Origin: Saprospiraceae bacterium
Lineage (GTDB): Bacteria > Bacteroidota > Bacteroidia > Chitinophagales > Saprospiraceae
Assembly: GCA_016714445.1 (NCBI GenBank)
Contig: JADJNF010000001.1
Span: forward strand, 310,001-374,000
Length of the DNA: 64,000 nucleotides
Direction of reading: 5' to 3'
The notes under the pieces: model-generated
What the model saw: the letters and a program-made list of their open reading frames with translations, nothing else
Database searches by the model: none
Told to the model about the DNA's origin: nothing
In this document: one piece after another, positions 25,800-35,800 of the stretch
Layout: each line of letters opens with the position of its first letter
Numbering within the stretch: position 1 is the stretch's first letter
Position numbers and translations under genes: made by a program

Positions 25800-26342
25800 A
25801 TGAGTGTAACAGGATTAAAAAAATCAGGAATAATTTCAGTGGTATTATTTGCTGTCTTTAATATTTCCGGACTTAACACACAGACAAATCAGCCTACCTA
25901 CGTGGTTAAGGATAAATCTGCTGTGGCCTACTCAGCCGAAAACCCCGGATGGTTGGTAAGCGTAGATGAAGCCTATGCTGAGTCAAAAAAAACCGGAAAG
26001 CCTATTATGGCAAATTTTACAGGGAGTGACTGGTGTGGCTGGTGTAAAAGATTGACTGCTAATGTGTTCAGTAAAGATGATTTCAAACAATGGGCTGAAA
26101 AAAATGTAGTTTTACTCGAGTTGGATTTCCCAAGAATGAAAGCTATTCCGGACAACATAAAAGCACAGAATGCAAGTCTTCAGCAAGCATTTGAAGTAGC
26201 TGGATTTCCTACAGTATGGGTTTTTAATCTGAATAAAGATGAAACAGCCAATCAGTTTATGGTAGATAAATTAGGCAAAACTGGATATACCAACACTGTA
26301 GAAGAATTTACATCAGGTGTAGAGCAAATGATTAAAAAATAA
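25800..26342 (+). CDS. Exported thioredoxin-fold protein with CGWC active site
   Basis: The 180-residue product has an N-terminal hydrophobic signal segment (about 8-27) and a thioredoxin-like domain of the Thioredoxin_7/DUF953 type. The redox site is Cys79-Gly-Trp-Cys82 within FTGSDWCGWCKRL, and the cis-proline loop is FPTVWVFN. It would act on disulfides in the periplasm. It has its own -7 box upstream and a perfect bidirectional terminator 75 bases downstream, so it is monocistronic. The substrate is unknown; cytochrome maturation and general disulfide reduction are both possible. Confidence 0.85.
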   Translation: MSVTGLKKSGIISVVLFAVFNISGLNTQTNQPTYVVKDKSAVAYSAENPGWLVSVDEAYAESKKTGKPIMANFTGSDWCGWCKRLTANVFSKDDFKQWAEKNVVLLELDFPRMKAIPDNIKAQNASLQQAFEVAGFPTVWVFNLNKDETANQFMVDKLGKTGYTNTVEEFTSGVEQMIKK

Positions 26343-26417
26343 CAGGCTAATCATCTGTAAATAAAATCATGTGGCTTAAGTGCTGTGTTTAAAATACACT
26401 TTAAACATCAATAATAC

Positions 26418-26453
26418 AAAAAGAGGAAATTGTTATTTCAATTTCCTCTTTTT
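26418..26453. terminator. Bidirectional terminator between convergent genes
   Basis: A perfect 15-bp inverted repeat (A5-GAGGAAATTG with its complement) with a 6-base loop gives a U-run on both strands. It serves the thioredoxin gene on + and the membrane-protein gene ending at 26487 on -. Confidence 0.9.
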
Positions 26454-26486
26454 ATTTATATAATATAACACTGCCTAAACATTTCT

Positions 26487-26876
26487 TCAATTTTTTCTAA
26501 ATGGTGTTTTGTTAAATAGTTTCAATTTTGGCTGGTAAATTTTGTCATCCATATTTTGTCTTCTGTACAATTTAACTCCTTCTACACCCATATAAATAGC
26601 AACTAAAATTGCACCATAAGCAAGTATTCCCATTGGTAGCAATACTAAGCCCAACAAAGTCAGTATAACAGAAATAATTAGATATGAAATACCCTTTTTT
26701 CGATTTACTGAACTTGCAAGAAAATGAAGGTGATAAGGTTGAATTTCTTTAATGATGTGATATTTTTCTTCATCTGTGAGCAAAGTATTTTGGAGTTCCT
26801 TATCTACATGCTCCGAATCTTTACCATTTAAAATATCATTAATAAGTCTGGTTTTGATTGGATTGGAGTTTTCCAT
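26487..26876 (-). CDS. Small two-helix membrane protein, unknown function
   Basis: The 129-residue product is read from the ATG at 26874-26876, 11 bases after the DUF1304 gene. The longer open frame upstream overlaps DUF1304 and adds a non-homogeneous cysteine/tryptophan-rich stretch, so it was not used. The first 75 residues are polar and helical (TRLINDILNGKDSEHVDKEL...), and two adjacent membrane segments follow (about 80-120, YLIISVILTLLGLVLL and GILAYGAILVAIYMGVEG). The C-terminus is basic. No family was recognised. The tight spacing with DUF1304 suggests cotranscription. Confidence 0.7.
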   Translation of the reverse strand: MENSNPIKTRLINDILNGKDSEHVDKELQNTLLTDEEKYHIIKEIQPYHLHFLASSVNRKKGISYLIISVILTLLGLVLLPMGILAYGAILVAIYMGVEGVKLYRRQNMDDKIYQPKLKLFNKTPFRKN

Positions 26877-26887
26877 CCTTAATAATT

Positions 26888-27256
26888 TTAAAAATATTGC
26901 CATAATAATAGACCAATAGCTATAAAAGCAGGAAGTCCCTGTATGTAAAAAATCCTGACAGAAACAGAAAACCATCCATACAACCCTGCGATTAAAACAC
27001 AAGTCAGAAAAAACAAACTTACATTTACTGACCACACATCATCTGCAATAATCAAAGACCACAACAAACCAGCAGCAAGAAAACCATTATACAATCCCTG
27101 ATTTGCAGCTAAAACTTTTGTCTTTTCAAAAAGATCAGGACTCAGCATTCTGAATGTTTTTTTACCTACTGTAGTCCAGGCAAACATTTCCAACCACATA
27201 AAATACAAATGTAAAAGAGCGATAATAATTATCAAAAATTTTAATAAATATTCCAT
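26888..27256 (-). CDS. DUF1304 family integral membrane protein
   Basis: The 122-residue protein has four predicted membrane helices, with the family's opening HLYFMWLEMFAWTT followed by KVLAANQGLYNGFLAAGLLW and the closing FIYIQGLPA-like segment (here RIFYIQGLPAFIAIGLLLW). DUF1304 proteins are small inner-membrane proteins of unknown function found widely in bacteria. It is the first gene of a two-gene leftward unit with the 129-residue protein downstream. A weak -7-like box (TATATTTA on the minus strand, near 27276-27283) lies upstream. Confidence 0.88.
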   Translation of the reverse strand: MEYLLKFLIIIIALLHLYFMWLEMFAWTTVGKKTFRMLSPDLFEKTKVLAANQGLYNGFLAAGLLWSLIIADDVWSVNVSLFFLTCVLIAGLYGWFSVSVRIFYIQGLPAFIAIGLLLWQYF

Positions 27257-27298
27257 AAATAAAAATTTTATGTAAATATAATTCTTTAAAACATATTT

Positions 27299-27405
27299 TT
27301 GGCACGGTATTGGAGTATAATAAAGCGAGATTGAGTATTTGAGTAATTAATTAAGCAAATTGTTTACTCGGGACCGGTTCTGTAGGGAGAATCGGTCTTT
27401 TTTTT
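27299..27405 (+). ncRNA. Candidate small RNA ending in an orphan terminator
   Basis: A strong + strand terminator at 27372-27405 has no + strand gene upstream until 26342, and that gene already has its own terminator. A sigma-54-like TTGGCACG (27299-27306) followed by a partial -12 element, with TATAAT just downstream (27316-27321), could drive a transcript of about 80-90 nt. The -12 match is poor, so the promoter is tentative. Confidence 0.35.
27372..27405 (+). terminator. Rho-independent terminator, + strand, no upstream gene
   Basis: A 10-bp stem (GACCGGTTCT with AGAATCGGTC, one G-U pair) and a 6-base loop are followed by eight T residues. The opposite strand has no U-run, so it does not terminate the leftward flavin-reductase gene. 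Confidence 0.85.
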
Positions 27406-27456
27406 GCCCCTACCCCAACGACTTATTATACCTAAATTGTACGTGGATTTGTTTTA

Positions 27457-28089
27457 TTACTCAAAATCGGGTAACTCACTTGGTCTTGCAAATGGATATG
27501 TAGCGATTTTCTCAACTTTATGGTAAGTGTCCAATCCGGAAACACAAATCGTGTCTATCGCATTGAGATCCACTATGCCATTTCCATTGTAACCGTCTTC
27601 TTCGATATATATATGTGTCACATGACCCACCACAAGAATAGTACCATTGATAGATATATCAAGTTTGTCTGCCAACTGCATCCCGATTTGTATTTTCGAT
27701 TCCATCACATATGGGGCTGAAAAACCATCTTTATATATTGGTGTAAGTTTACATTTATCAAACTCTGATTCATGTCTTTCAAAGTCAGCAGAAGTAAAGT
27801 GTGCCTGTTCCGCAATCATGGAATGTATGTGATTTATCGTATAACTTTTTGTCTCCAGTATATTCTCCATGGTATGACGTTCTGTCACCATAGGACGCAT
27901 AAAAAATCCTAAAATCGCCGGATCTGATCCCATATGGACTACAGAGCTGATAATAGCTAGATTGGTCTGCCCTGCATTATTGATCGTTCCTATTACATTG
28001 GCAGGTTTATAACCGGTGATACTATTGATCAGATTGAGTCTGACTATTCTGTCCAGATCACTTATGTCTTTTTTTGTAAAATGAATCAT
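27457..28089 (-). CDS. Flavin reductase-like (FMN-binding split barrel) protein
   Basis: The 210-residue product has the FMN-binding split-barrel fold of the flavin reductase-like family: NSITGYKPANVIGTIN and TNLAIISSVVHMGSDPAILGFFMRP cover the FMN-phosphate site, and SYTINHI and the later GHVTHIYI strands complete the barrel. It likely binds FMN and reduces flavins or small substrates in the cytoplasm. It begins 7 bases after the stop of the TolB-like lipoprotein gene on the same strand, so the two are cotranscribed, although no shared function is apparent. No terminator was recognised on its strand. Confidence 0.88.
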   Translation of the reverse strand: MIHFTKKDISDLDRIVRLNLINSITGYKPANVIGTINNAGQTNLAIISSVVHMGSDPAILGFFMRPMVTERHTMENILETKSYTINHIHSMIAEQAHFTSADFERHESEFDKCKLTPIYKDGFSAPYVMESKIQIGMQLADKLDISINGTILVVGHVTHIYIEEDGYNGNGIVDLNAIDTICVSGLDTYHKVEKIATYPFARPSELPDFE

Positions 28090-28096
28090 TATTTTA

Positions 28097-29203
28097 TTAA
28101 TCTACCCAATCAGCTATAAAAAGATTGGTATCACGGGTTCCTCCATTGTTCCTGTTGGATGCGAAGATGATCTTTTTCCCATCATATGAAAACATCGGAA
28201 ATGAATCAAATGTCTTGTCATAAGTGATTTGTTCCAATCCTGAACCATCCAGATTGATAGTGTAAAGATTAAACTGGTATCCTCTGGGTGCTGCATGATT
28301 GGATGAAAAAATAACCTTATTGCCCTTGGGCAGAAAATAAGGAGCCCAATTGGCTTTACCCAAACTGGTAAGCTGTCTGAGATCAGATCCATCTACATTG
28401 CATACGTACAGTTCCATATTAGTGGGCATAACCTGATTTTGGGCGAGGAGTTCTTTATATACTTTTATATCTTCTTCTGTCTTTGGTCTTGAAGCTCTGA
28501 ATATAAGTTTTGTTCCGTCCGGAGAGAAAAAAGCACCTCCATCATAGCCCAGTTGATTGGTGACTTGTTTTACATTTGAACCATCAACATTCATTGTATA
28601 AAGTTCCAGGTCACCGCTTCGTGTAGAAGTGAAGACAATTTTATCTCCTTTGGGTGATACTGTGGCTTCAGCATCATAACCAGGCGAATCAGTAAGCTTC
28701 TTAATGATATTGCCTTTCAGATCACCATGATAGATATCAAACGATTCATAAATAGGCCAAATATACTTGCCATCAGCTCGACGTTCAGGTACATGAGGAC
28801 ACGAAGCTCCTGCTTCATGGGTCGAAGCATATACAACACTTTTATTGCCGGGCATAAAAAAACTACAGGTTGTTCTTCCTTTTCCTGTACTTAGTAATGG
28901 CGGTGCAGCCTGTTTCCTCTGCCAGTTTTCAAGGTCAAAATAATAAATCTGATCACATTCTGCGCCCCACATCTTATTGGTAGCCTGAAACACGACTTTT
29001 TTATCATCAAAACTCCAGTATGCTTCTGCATTATCACCACCAAAGGTAAGTTGACGGACATTTTTAAGATGTTTTTCCTGCGGAAAGCGAAGAGTATCTG
29101 CATCTGGAGAGACACTCAAACTCAATACATTATTTTTCCCTGTACTGCATGAAAACAAAAGCAGGATTATCACACCTAGGGCAAGACTATACTTTAACAT
29201 CAT
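28097..29203 (-). CDS. TolB-like beta-propeller lipoprotein (PD40 repeats)
   Basis: The 368-residue product begins with a lipoprotein signal (MLKYSLALGVIILLLFSCS, lipobox ending at Cys20 if counted from the first Met). The rest is built from WD40-like/PD40 blades of the pattern SPDGTKLIF-x-S (for example SPKGDKIVFTSTRSGDLELYTMNVDGS and SYDGKKIIFASNRN). These six-bladed propellers are related to the TolB C-terminal domain and usually bind proteins or peptides at the envelope. The flavin reductase gene follows at 7 bases. A -7 box lies 25 bases upstream of the start. The binding partner is unknown. Confidence 0.87.
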   Translation of the reverse strand: MMLKYSLALGVIILLLFSCSTGKNNVLSLSVSPDADTLRFPQEKHLKNVRQLTFGGDNAEAYWSFDDKKVVFQATNKMWGAECDQIYYFDLENWQRKQAAPPLLSTGKGRTTCSFFMPGNKSVVYASTHEAGASCPHVPERRADGKYIWPIYESFDIYHGDLKGNIIKKLTDSPGYDAEATVSPKGDKIVFTSTRSGDLELYTMNVDGSNVKQVTNQLGYDGGAFFSPDGTKLIFRASRPKTEEDIKVYKELLAQNQVMPTNMELYVCNVDGSDLRQLTSLGKANWAPYFLPKGNKVIFSSNHAAPRGYQFNLYTINLDGSGLEQITYDKTFDSFPMFSYDGKKIIFASNRNNGGTRDTNLFIADWVD

Positions 29204-29227
29204 TTTATTATATTACTTATGGAATCG

Positions 29228-29235
29228 CAAAAGTA
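29228..29235 (-). promoter_or_regulatory. -7 box for the TolB-like/flavin reductase unit
   Basis: TACTTTTG on the minus strand is a perfect TAnnTTTG, 24 bases upstream of the start at 29203. Confidence 0.5.
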
Positions 29236-29570
29236 AGATAATTCGAAAGTTAAAATGTCAAAATACAGTAAATTAATTATTAGCCTATTTAATTCAATGT
29301 TGCTTTCTAAAACAACAACATCATGATGGCGTAAAATTTTCAATGCTGATTTATTTTAATTTAGGTTCAAAAAGATATATTACACAAAATCCTAAAATTA
29401 AGTATAACAAAAATTATCATTCGTTTTGTCATTATCAATACAATATTTTAGCATTAAAGGATATTTAATTATGTTAAGTATATCATTATTTCACATTTGC
29501 CAAGTGAACCAACTTTATCATAAAACTGCAATATTTTTAGCATCAGCCTGCATTTCCAACATCATTTTTG

Positions 29571-29578
29571 TACTTTTG
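29571..29578 (+). promoter_or_regulatory. -7 box for the M28 peptidase gene
   Basis: TACTTTTG is a perfect TAnnTTTG and ends 25 bases upstream of the ATG at 29604. Confidence 0.5.
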
Positions 29579-29603
29579 TATTTCCTTAAAATAATCAGTC
29601 CAA

Positions 29604-30857
29604 ATGAAGCAGAAACAAATATTCAGAATATTATACTTTTCCTGTTTACTTTTCATTTTTTCATGTAGTAAAAAGTCGACATTTCCCATTGAGCTTCCTA
29701 AACAGAATCTTGCCATGGATATTATTACACTTTCTTCAGACGAGATGGAAGGTAGGGAGATCGGCACTCCAGGTGAAAGGAAAGCGGGAGACTATATTGC
29801 AAAGAGATTTGCTGAAATCGGGTTACAGCCCATTGGAGATAAAGGAACTTATTTCCAGACTTTCACCCGCAAAAAAAGTGGCAATCCACACGGGGATGAA
29901 TCCACTACCACGGGAAAAGAAGTTACCGGAAGAAATATATTGGGATATATTAACAATGGTTCAATGTCAACAGTCATTGTTGGTGGTCATTATGATCATT
30001 TAGGCTATGGACATGAAGGTTCGTTGTACGTTGGTGATCTTGCCATTCACAATGGAGCAGATGACAATTCAAGCGGGGTAGCTGGTGTACTTTATCTGGC
30101 TGAAAGCATTAAAAAATCTAATTTCAAAAAACATAATTATCTTTTCATCTGCTTTTCAGGTGAAGAAAAAGGGCTCTGGGGCTCCAACTATTTCGTTAAT
30201 AATACGTCTCTGGATAAAAAAACCTTCAACTATATGGTAAATATGGATATGATTGGCCGACTAAACGAAGAAAGAAAATTGGCCATCAGTGGTATAGGTA
30301 CGTCTCCTGATTTTGAAGCCATTCTTGATAACATCAAAAAACCAAAATTTAACATTAAAAAAGATTTGTCAGGTATGGGCCCGTCTGACCACGCTTCGTT
30401 TTATAATGCCGAAATTCCTGTTTTAGCCTTTTTTACCGGCCAGCATAGTGATTATCACAAGCCAAGTGATGACGCCCATCTGATCAATTACGAAGGTGTC
30501 AAAGACATTGTGGAATATATCTATACTGTAGTAAGCACCCTTGAAACCAAAGAAAAACTTCCATTTACAAAAACCAAAGACGAATCTCAAACAAGAATGG
30601 CTTTCACTGTTACACTAGGGGTAATGCCGGATTATTTATATGATGGTATCGGACTAAAATTAGATGGTGTAAAGGATGGTAAACCTGCTCAAATTGCAGG
30701 ATTGGAGAAAGGTGATATTGTTATAAAAATGGGGGAGCTCGATGTCCCTGACATGCAGTCATATATGAAATGCTTGTCTATTTTTAAGCCAGGTCAAACA
30801 GTAGAAGTAAAATTTCTCAGAGCAGGTAAAGAGATGAGTAAACAGGTTACATTCTGA
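29604..30857 (+). CDS. M28 metallopeptidase lipoprotein with C-terminal PDZ domain
   Basis: The 417-residue product starts with a lipoprotein signal (FSCLLFIFSCS) and contains an M28 Zn-aminopeptidase domain (about 35-310) followed by a PDZ domain (about 330-417; GLKLDGVKDGKPAQIAGLEKGDIV). Metal and catalytic residues are readable: His129 and Asp131 in GGHYDHLG, Asp154 in NGADDNSSG, the Glu187/Glu188 pair in SGEEKGLWGS, Asp215 in NMDMIGR, and His285 in HSDYHKPSD. It should be an envelope-anchored aminopeptidase. The stop overlaps the start of the next gene by one base, implying translational coupling. Confidence 0.93.
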   Translation: MKQKQIFRILYFSCLLFIFSCSKKSTFPIELPKQNLAMDIITLSSDEMEGREIGTPGERKAGDYIAKRFAEIGLQPIGDKGTYFQTFTRKKSGNPHGDESTTTGKEVTGRNILGYINNGSMSTVIVGGHYDHLGYGHEGSLYVGDLAIHNGADDNSSGVAGVLYLAESIKKSNFKKHNYLFICFSGEEKGLWGSNYFVNNTSLDKKTFNYMVNMDMIGRLNEERKLAISGIGTSPDFEAILDNIKKPKFNIKKDLSGMGPSDHASFYNAEIPVLAFFTGQHSDYHKPSDDAHLINYEGVKDIVEYIYTVVSTLETKEKLPFTKTKDESQTRMAFTVTLGVMPDYLYDGIGLKLDGVKDGKPAQIAGLEKGDIVIKMGELDVPDMQSYMKCLSIFKPGQTVEVKFLRAGKEMSKQVTF

Positions 30858-31324
30858 TGATAAAGGAAGAATTTAGTGAAGTTCAACGTGTGGATTCTAT
30901 TTGGCCGCTATCAATACTTACCTTAACTTTGGTGTTTAATTGGGTTCTGTATTTTATATCAGGATATAAATCACTGGACTTTTTTTATGGAAGTATGCTA
31001 AGTATCGCACTTTTGTGTACGTTCTTTACCATAGTAAGATTACACACAAAAATTAACAGTGTAGGGATTCAGTATAAGTTTTTTCCATTTCACTTCAAAT
31101 GGCAGTCCATATCCTGGAATGAAATCGAAACAGCTGAAATCAGAACCTACAAACCCATAAGAGAGTATGGTGGATGGGGGCTTCGTTATGGTAAACAAGG
31201 AAAAGCTTATACGATAAAAGGTAAGACCGGCCTTCAGTTGTATCTCAAAACAGGGCGAAATATTCTGATCGGAACCAATAAATCTGAAGACTTAATCCAA
31301 GTGCTAAGATACTTAAAAAAATAA
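30857..31324 (+). CDS. Small membrane protein of unknown function (DUF6141-like)
   Basis: The 155-residue product has two membrane segments (about 15-35 and 43-62) and a C-terminal soluble beta domain with WNEIETAEIRTYKPIREYGGWGLRYG and GLQLYLKTGRNILIGTNKSEDL. This pattern resembles bacterial PH-like domains and DUF6141-type proteins; the assignment is by memory of similar sequences and is tentative. Its ATG shares one base with the TGA of the M28 peptidase, so the two are coupled. It converges on ffh with 73 bases between; only a weak GGTTT/AAACC hairpin lies there. Confidence 0.75.
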   Translation: MIKEEFSEVQRVDSIWPLSILTLTLVFNWVLYFISGYKSLDFFYGSMLSIALLCTFFTIVRLHTKINSVGIQYKFFPFHFKWQSISWNEIETAEIRTYKPIREYGGWGLRYGKQGKAYTIKGKTGLQLYLKTGRNILIGTNKSEDLIQVLRYLKK

Positions 31325-31397
31325 GGTTTGAGTGAAACCAAAATAATATTTTATTCCCCGTTATGTATATCCTCAATAAAATTTAACCAAAACAAGA

Positions 31398-32741
31398 TTA
31401 TCTTTTACCCGGCATATTTGGCATTCCTTGCATAAACTTGTCCATACCCTTCCCTTTGCTCATCATTTGCATCATCTTGCGCATCTGATCAAACTGCTTT
31501 ATAAACATATTTATCTCATGAATACTTTTACCACTTCCATCCGCGATCCTCTTCTTTCTGGACATATTCAGTAGTTCAGGATTCCCTCTTTCTTTTGGAG
31601 TCATAGAAAGTATGATAGCCTCAACTTTTCCAAATGCTTTATCATCGATATTAATGTCTTTGGTCAACTTACTCATTCCGGGTATCATGTTCATAAGTGA
31701 TTTTACATCCCCCATTCTCTTGATCTGATTGAGCTGTCCTAAAAAATCATTAAAATCAAACTTATTTTTTCTTATCTTCTTTTCAAGTCGTTCAGCTTCC
31801 TTTTCATCAAACTGTTCCTGGGCCTTTTCAACAAAAGAAACAATATCCCCCATACCCAGGATTCTCTGTGCCATCCTATCAGGATAGAAGACATCCAATG
31901 TTTCCAGTTTTTCCCCGGAGCTTACAAATTTAATGGGTTTACCTACTGCATACTTTATAGATAAAGCGGCACCACCTCTGGTATCTCCATCCAATTTGGT
32001 CAAAACTACGCCGTCAAAATTAATTCTCTCATTGAAAACTGCAGCAGTATTGACAGCATCCTGTCCTGTCATTGAGTCTACAACAAAAAGTGTTTCTGTG
32101 GGTTTGACTGCATTTTTAATATTTTCAATTTCCTGCATCATATCCTCGTCCACAGACAAACGGCCTGCCGTATCTATGATGACAACATCATGACTGTGGC
32201 TCTTCGCATAATTGATGGCATTGATAGAGATTTGTACAGGACTTGTACTCTCCGGCTCTTTATAGATATGAACACCTACTTGCTCTGCTAACACTGACAA
32301 CTGATCTACAGCAGCAGGTCTATATACGTCACAAGCAACAAGCAATGGTTTTTTTGATTTTTTGTCTTTGAGATATTTTGCCAGTTTTCCTGAAAATGTG
32401 GTTTTACCTGATCCTTGAAGACCCGAAATCAATATGATACCAGGATTACCTTTTATGTTGATACCTGCTGCTTGTCCACCCATAAGCTCAGTCATCTCAT
32501 CCTGAACTATCTTAACCATCAACTCACCGGGCTTTACAGAAGATAACACATTTTCAGTGCCAAGTGCCTTATCTTTGATTTTGTCAGTAAATTCCTTGGC
32601 TATTTTATAATTTACATCAGCAGCAACCAATGCCCTTCTGATTTCCTTTATAGAATTGGCAATATTGAGGTCTGTTAATTTACCTTCACCTTTCAGGTTT
32701 TTAAAGGCCAGATCAAGTTTTTCACTTAAACTTTCAAACAT
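31398..32741 (-). CDS. ffh: Signal recognition particle GTPase Ffh
   Basis: The 447-residue protein is the SRP54 homologue that binds 4.5S RNA and signal peptides and delivers ribosomes to FtsY. It has the N domain (about 1-90), the G domain with GLQGSGKTTFSGK, DTAGRLSVDEDM and TKLDGDTRGGAALS (about 100-295), and a methionine-rich M domain (about 325-447) ending in MMQMMSKGKGMDKFMQGMPNMPG. The M domain carries the RNA-binding SGKS-type helix (RIADGSGKSIHEIN). Length and motifs are canonical. A good promoter lies just upstream; the gene appears monocistronic. Confidence 0.98.
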   Translation of the reverse strand: MFESLSEKLDLAFKNLKGEGKLTDLNIANSIKEIRRALVAADVNYKIAKEFTDKIKDKALGTENVLSSVKPGELMVKIVQDEMTELMGGQAAGINIKGNPGIILISGLQGSGKTTFSGKLAKYLKDKKSKKPLLVACDVYRPAAVDQLSVLAEQVGVHIYKEPESTSPVQISINAINYAKSHSHDVVIIDTAGRLSVDEDMMQEIENIKNAVKPTETLFVVDSMTGQDAVNTAAVFNERINFDGVVLTKLDGDTRGGAALSIKYAVGKPIKFVSSGEKLETLDVFYPDRMAQRILGMGDIVSFVEKAQEQFDEKEAERLEKKIRKNKFDFNDFLGQLNQIKRMGDVKSLMNMIPGMSKLTKDINIDDKAFGKVEAIILSMTPKERGNPELLNMSRKKRIADGSGKSIHEINMFIKQFDQMRKMMQMMSKGKGMDKFMQGMPNMPGKR

Positions 32742-32761
32742 ATTAAATTAATTTTTCGGTG

Positions 32762-32792
32762 CAAATATACATTAACGAAATGAGAGTATAAA
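32762..32792 (-). promoter_or_regulatory. Bacteroidota housekeeping promoter for ffh
   Basis: On the minus strand TTTA (32789-32792), a 19-base spacer and a perfect TATATTTG (32762-32769) lie 20 bases upstream of the ffh ATG. It is one of the best promoter matches in the window. Confidence 0.6.
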
Positions 32793-32811
32793 GTACTCGG
32801 TTTATATAAAT

Positions 32812-32851
32812 AAAATATCCCTGCAATGACTCTTCAAAGCAGGGATATTTT
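32812..32851 (-). terminator. Terminator of the 8.5-kb giant gene
   Basis: A perfect 13-bp inverted repeat (AAAATATCCCTGC and its complement, 14-base loop) begins 23 bases past the stop of the giant gene. The A/T flanks make it functional in either direction. Confidence 0.85.
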
Positions 32852-32873
32852 TACCTATGATTTTGTTTACATA

Positions 32874-35800
32874 TTATTCAACAATGATCATTTTTTTAGT
32901 GGCACTATAATCACCACTTTCAAGTGTATAATATAAAATACCTGATGACCCAAGCTGTTCTCTATTGAAAATTTCGCTATTTAACCCTTTGACAGCATCA
33001 ATATTTCTGACTGTGACCAATTTACCAGTTACATCATAAATACTTAAAGTTGCAAAAGCTGCTTTTGGCATATTAAAGCTCACTGTTGTCAATCCTCTGA
33101 ATGGATTAGGCTCGTTTTGATACAGTTCGATATTAGTTATAGGTAAAGTTCTAACATCTAAACTTATCTTTCCAACTTTATAATCTGAATCGTAAGATTC
33201 TGCTTTGGTTACTAAAGAGTTCAGAGATAACATTTCACTTACTTTTGTTGCCTTGTCAGCTTTTAATACTATTGTAAATAAAACATCGTTTTCATTTGTA
33301 CTTATGTTGTCGCCGGAGGCATAACTCATGGTTACAACAGAATTTGAAATTAAACCAACATTATTGGAATTTACATCAAGTAGTCCAGGTAATACACTGA
33401 CGAAACCTGCACCTTTCAGATTCATTGTGAACTGATAACCTGAAACATCTTTAAAATTTGCAGAAGTTACCGGTATTTCTATCATTTCACCAGCGGCTGC
33501 ATATTGTTCTTCCACTGTCAACATGACATTTTTGTCAGTTCTTGGCTCAACCATTGGATTCGTTATATCCGTATTGGCATTCCCATTCACATCTCCAATC
33601 TTAACTGCTATAAAGTCATAATTACCATTTGCATAACCTGGGTGGGCAATCATTTTTTCAACGTAAGGGAATGGATTTACTATATCCATGGACTGGCTTG
33701 ATATCGGGAATCTCCAGCTTTCATTCTTAGGAAGTTCATTGGTAGTACCAAGGATTAGTTTTCTAAGATCAGTCAAGTCAGAGGCAGATATTTTACCATC
33801 ATTATTGGCATCTGATGCGATCAATTTATATGGACTCGTAAATGATTGAATATCTAAAATGTGTCTTTGAATCATAACAAGATCCAAAGTACTAACTCCA
33901 TTGATATAGTCTCCGTTTTTCCTTGCACTCAACCCGGTGTCTGCTAAAATATCTATTTCAAAATTACCATTTGCGTCAGTCATTTGGCTGATTGGAAATT
34001 CAGGTAATGTGGTGGACTCTACAAAAATGGCAACATTTCGTACCCCTTGTCCTGCCTCTGTTCTGACATTTCCTGCAATTTTCGATCCGTCATTTATACC
34101 TGGACATCCATTTCCATTACAAATCAAGTGTAGAGAAACCCAACAGAAGTCATGGTTAAATTTCTTATCCCATACAGTCATCTTCACATCTACATTATTG
34201 GAAGTCTGCCCACCCAATGAAACACTTGTCCACACTTTTGCTGAACTCTTGGCTGCAGGTAACCATCTTTGAAGTTCTCCGTTCAGGTATCTTACTTTAG
34301 CAGAATTGTTAGTGATCAGGTAAGCTTTTCTTCCGGTTGCTGTCAACTCGAAGTAATGCTCAACATCAATATTTACCAATTGATTACTAATGATGGTATC
34401 ATTTGTTTGTGGATACCAGTTTTCAAAGGTAAACAGTAAATCTTCCTGCGGAGTACAAGGCCAATTTACGTCACCGTCAAATGAACCTTTGTCAAAATCT
34501 CTGGCCCACAATTCAACCATTGGCAATCCTGTGCTGCCTGCTGGAACCTCCATTAATGCAGTACTTAAAGACACACAATAAGGAGTAGGTGGTTTTTTAT
34601 CTACTACCATAAAGTTTTCATGACAAGAAGCAAAATTATGACAACCATCAGCAACTTTCCATACTATTTTATGGTTAGACATCTTGCCTTCTATTATTTC
34701 ACTATCAGGTAATTTTACTGTCACTTTACCACCATTAATCGTTGGTGCAACATAATATACCTTCACTTGATCACCGTTAATTAATCTCACTGCACCATTT
34801 GTACCAGGTGCTTCAAAAGAACTAAACAAATAATCATTTGATCCATCTGCCCAAAGGTCAATATATACTTCCCACTTCATCCAACCTTCATTAATACATC
34901 CACCTTCATCAATTGCAGTCTTACTGAAGCTGAGTCCTTTCAATTTACAATCAGCACCTTGTGCATACATCGTATCTCTACAAGTAATTTCAGGCGCTTT
35001 AGTATCTTCACGTACAAAATATTTGTAATATGGTCCTCTTTCATCATTATCACACCAATTCACCAGTTTGTACTCCACTTTCCACTTTCTACATACGCCG
35101 TCTTCGAAATCAAACTGCCAAACTTTGTGACTTATTCCTATTACATCACAAGGACCTGCTACCCAAGTAGGCTCAAATTGAGCAATTTGTGCTGCTGTAG
35201 GACCATCACAAGCTGTGATTTTCTCTATATTTGCATTAGGAGGAGTTACTATCCAATCTCTTTCAAGTAAACTTTCATTTACACGGATATTCTGGACACA
35301 TGTTCTTGTATTTCCTTTCTCGCGGATGATAAAAGTTCTTCTGATCCAACCTTGCTTACATTGATTCAATTCCAGTTTATCCCAATAAGATATTGCAGGA
35401 TAGAAACATGCACCATAAGCTTGTGGTAAACCTGTCTTAACGAAGTCTACTCCATCTGTTGATTTAGCAGAAGAAATGGCTTGTCCGGGAGTACCTTGCT
35501 GTGGATTGGTTTCGATAGCCCAATCACAGAATATAGTTGCATCGGCAGGACAAGAAATTACTGGTGGAACTTTACACTCTACTTTTATAAATGACCATGT
35601 GTCATTATAATTGTCCTGATGAGGAGTTGGATTGTTGGTAGTAGGAGTAATATAACAACCTACACATCCATCTTTATTGCCATCATCCCAAACCCGAAGT
35701 ATAACTTCGTGATAGCCTGTATCTAAGACTCCATCTCCATTCACATCTACCAGGACTGCATCCAAATCTTCACAACAGAATTTGACATATTTACCTTCAT

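Larger units (their letters stand above)
29204..29603. other. Divergent intergenic region
   Basis: This AT-rich 400-base region separates the leftward TolB-like gene from the rightward M28 peptidase. It holds a -7 box for each direction (29228-29235 and 29571-29578). A short open frame at 29426-29668 overlaps the peptidase start in another frame and is not supported. No hairpin or RNA gene was seen. Confidence 0.5.

Noticed and set aside
26877..27035. Longer start for the 129-residue membrane protein
   Set aside because: It would overlap the DUF1304 gene by about 150 bases, and the added residues are a frame-shadow of that gene.
29426..29668. 80-codon hydrophobic open frame before the M28 peptidase
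   Set aside because: It spans the peptidase promoter and start in another frame; the M28 lipoprotein signal is clearly the real product.
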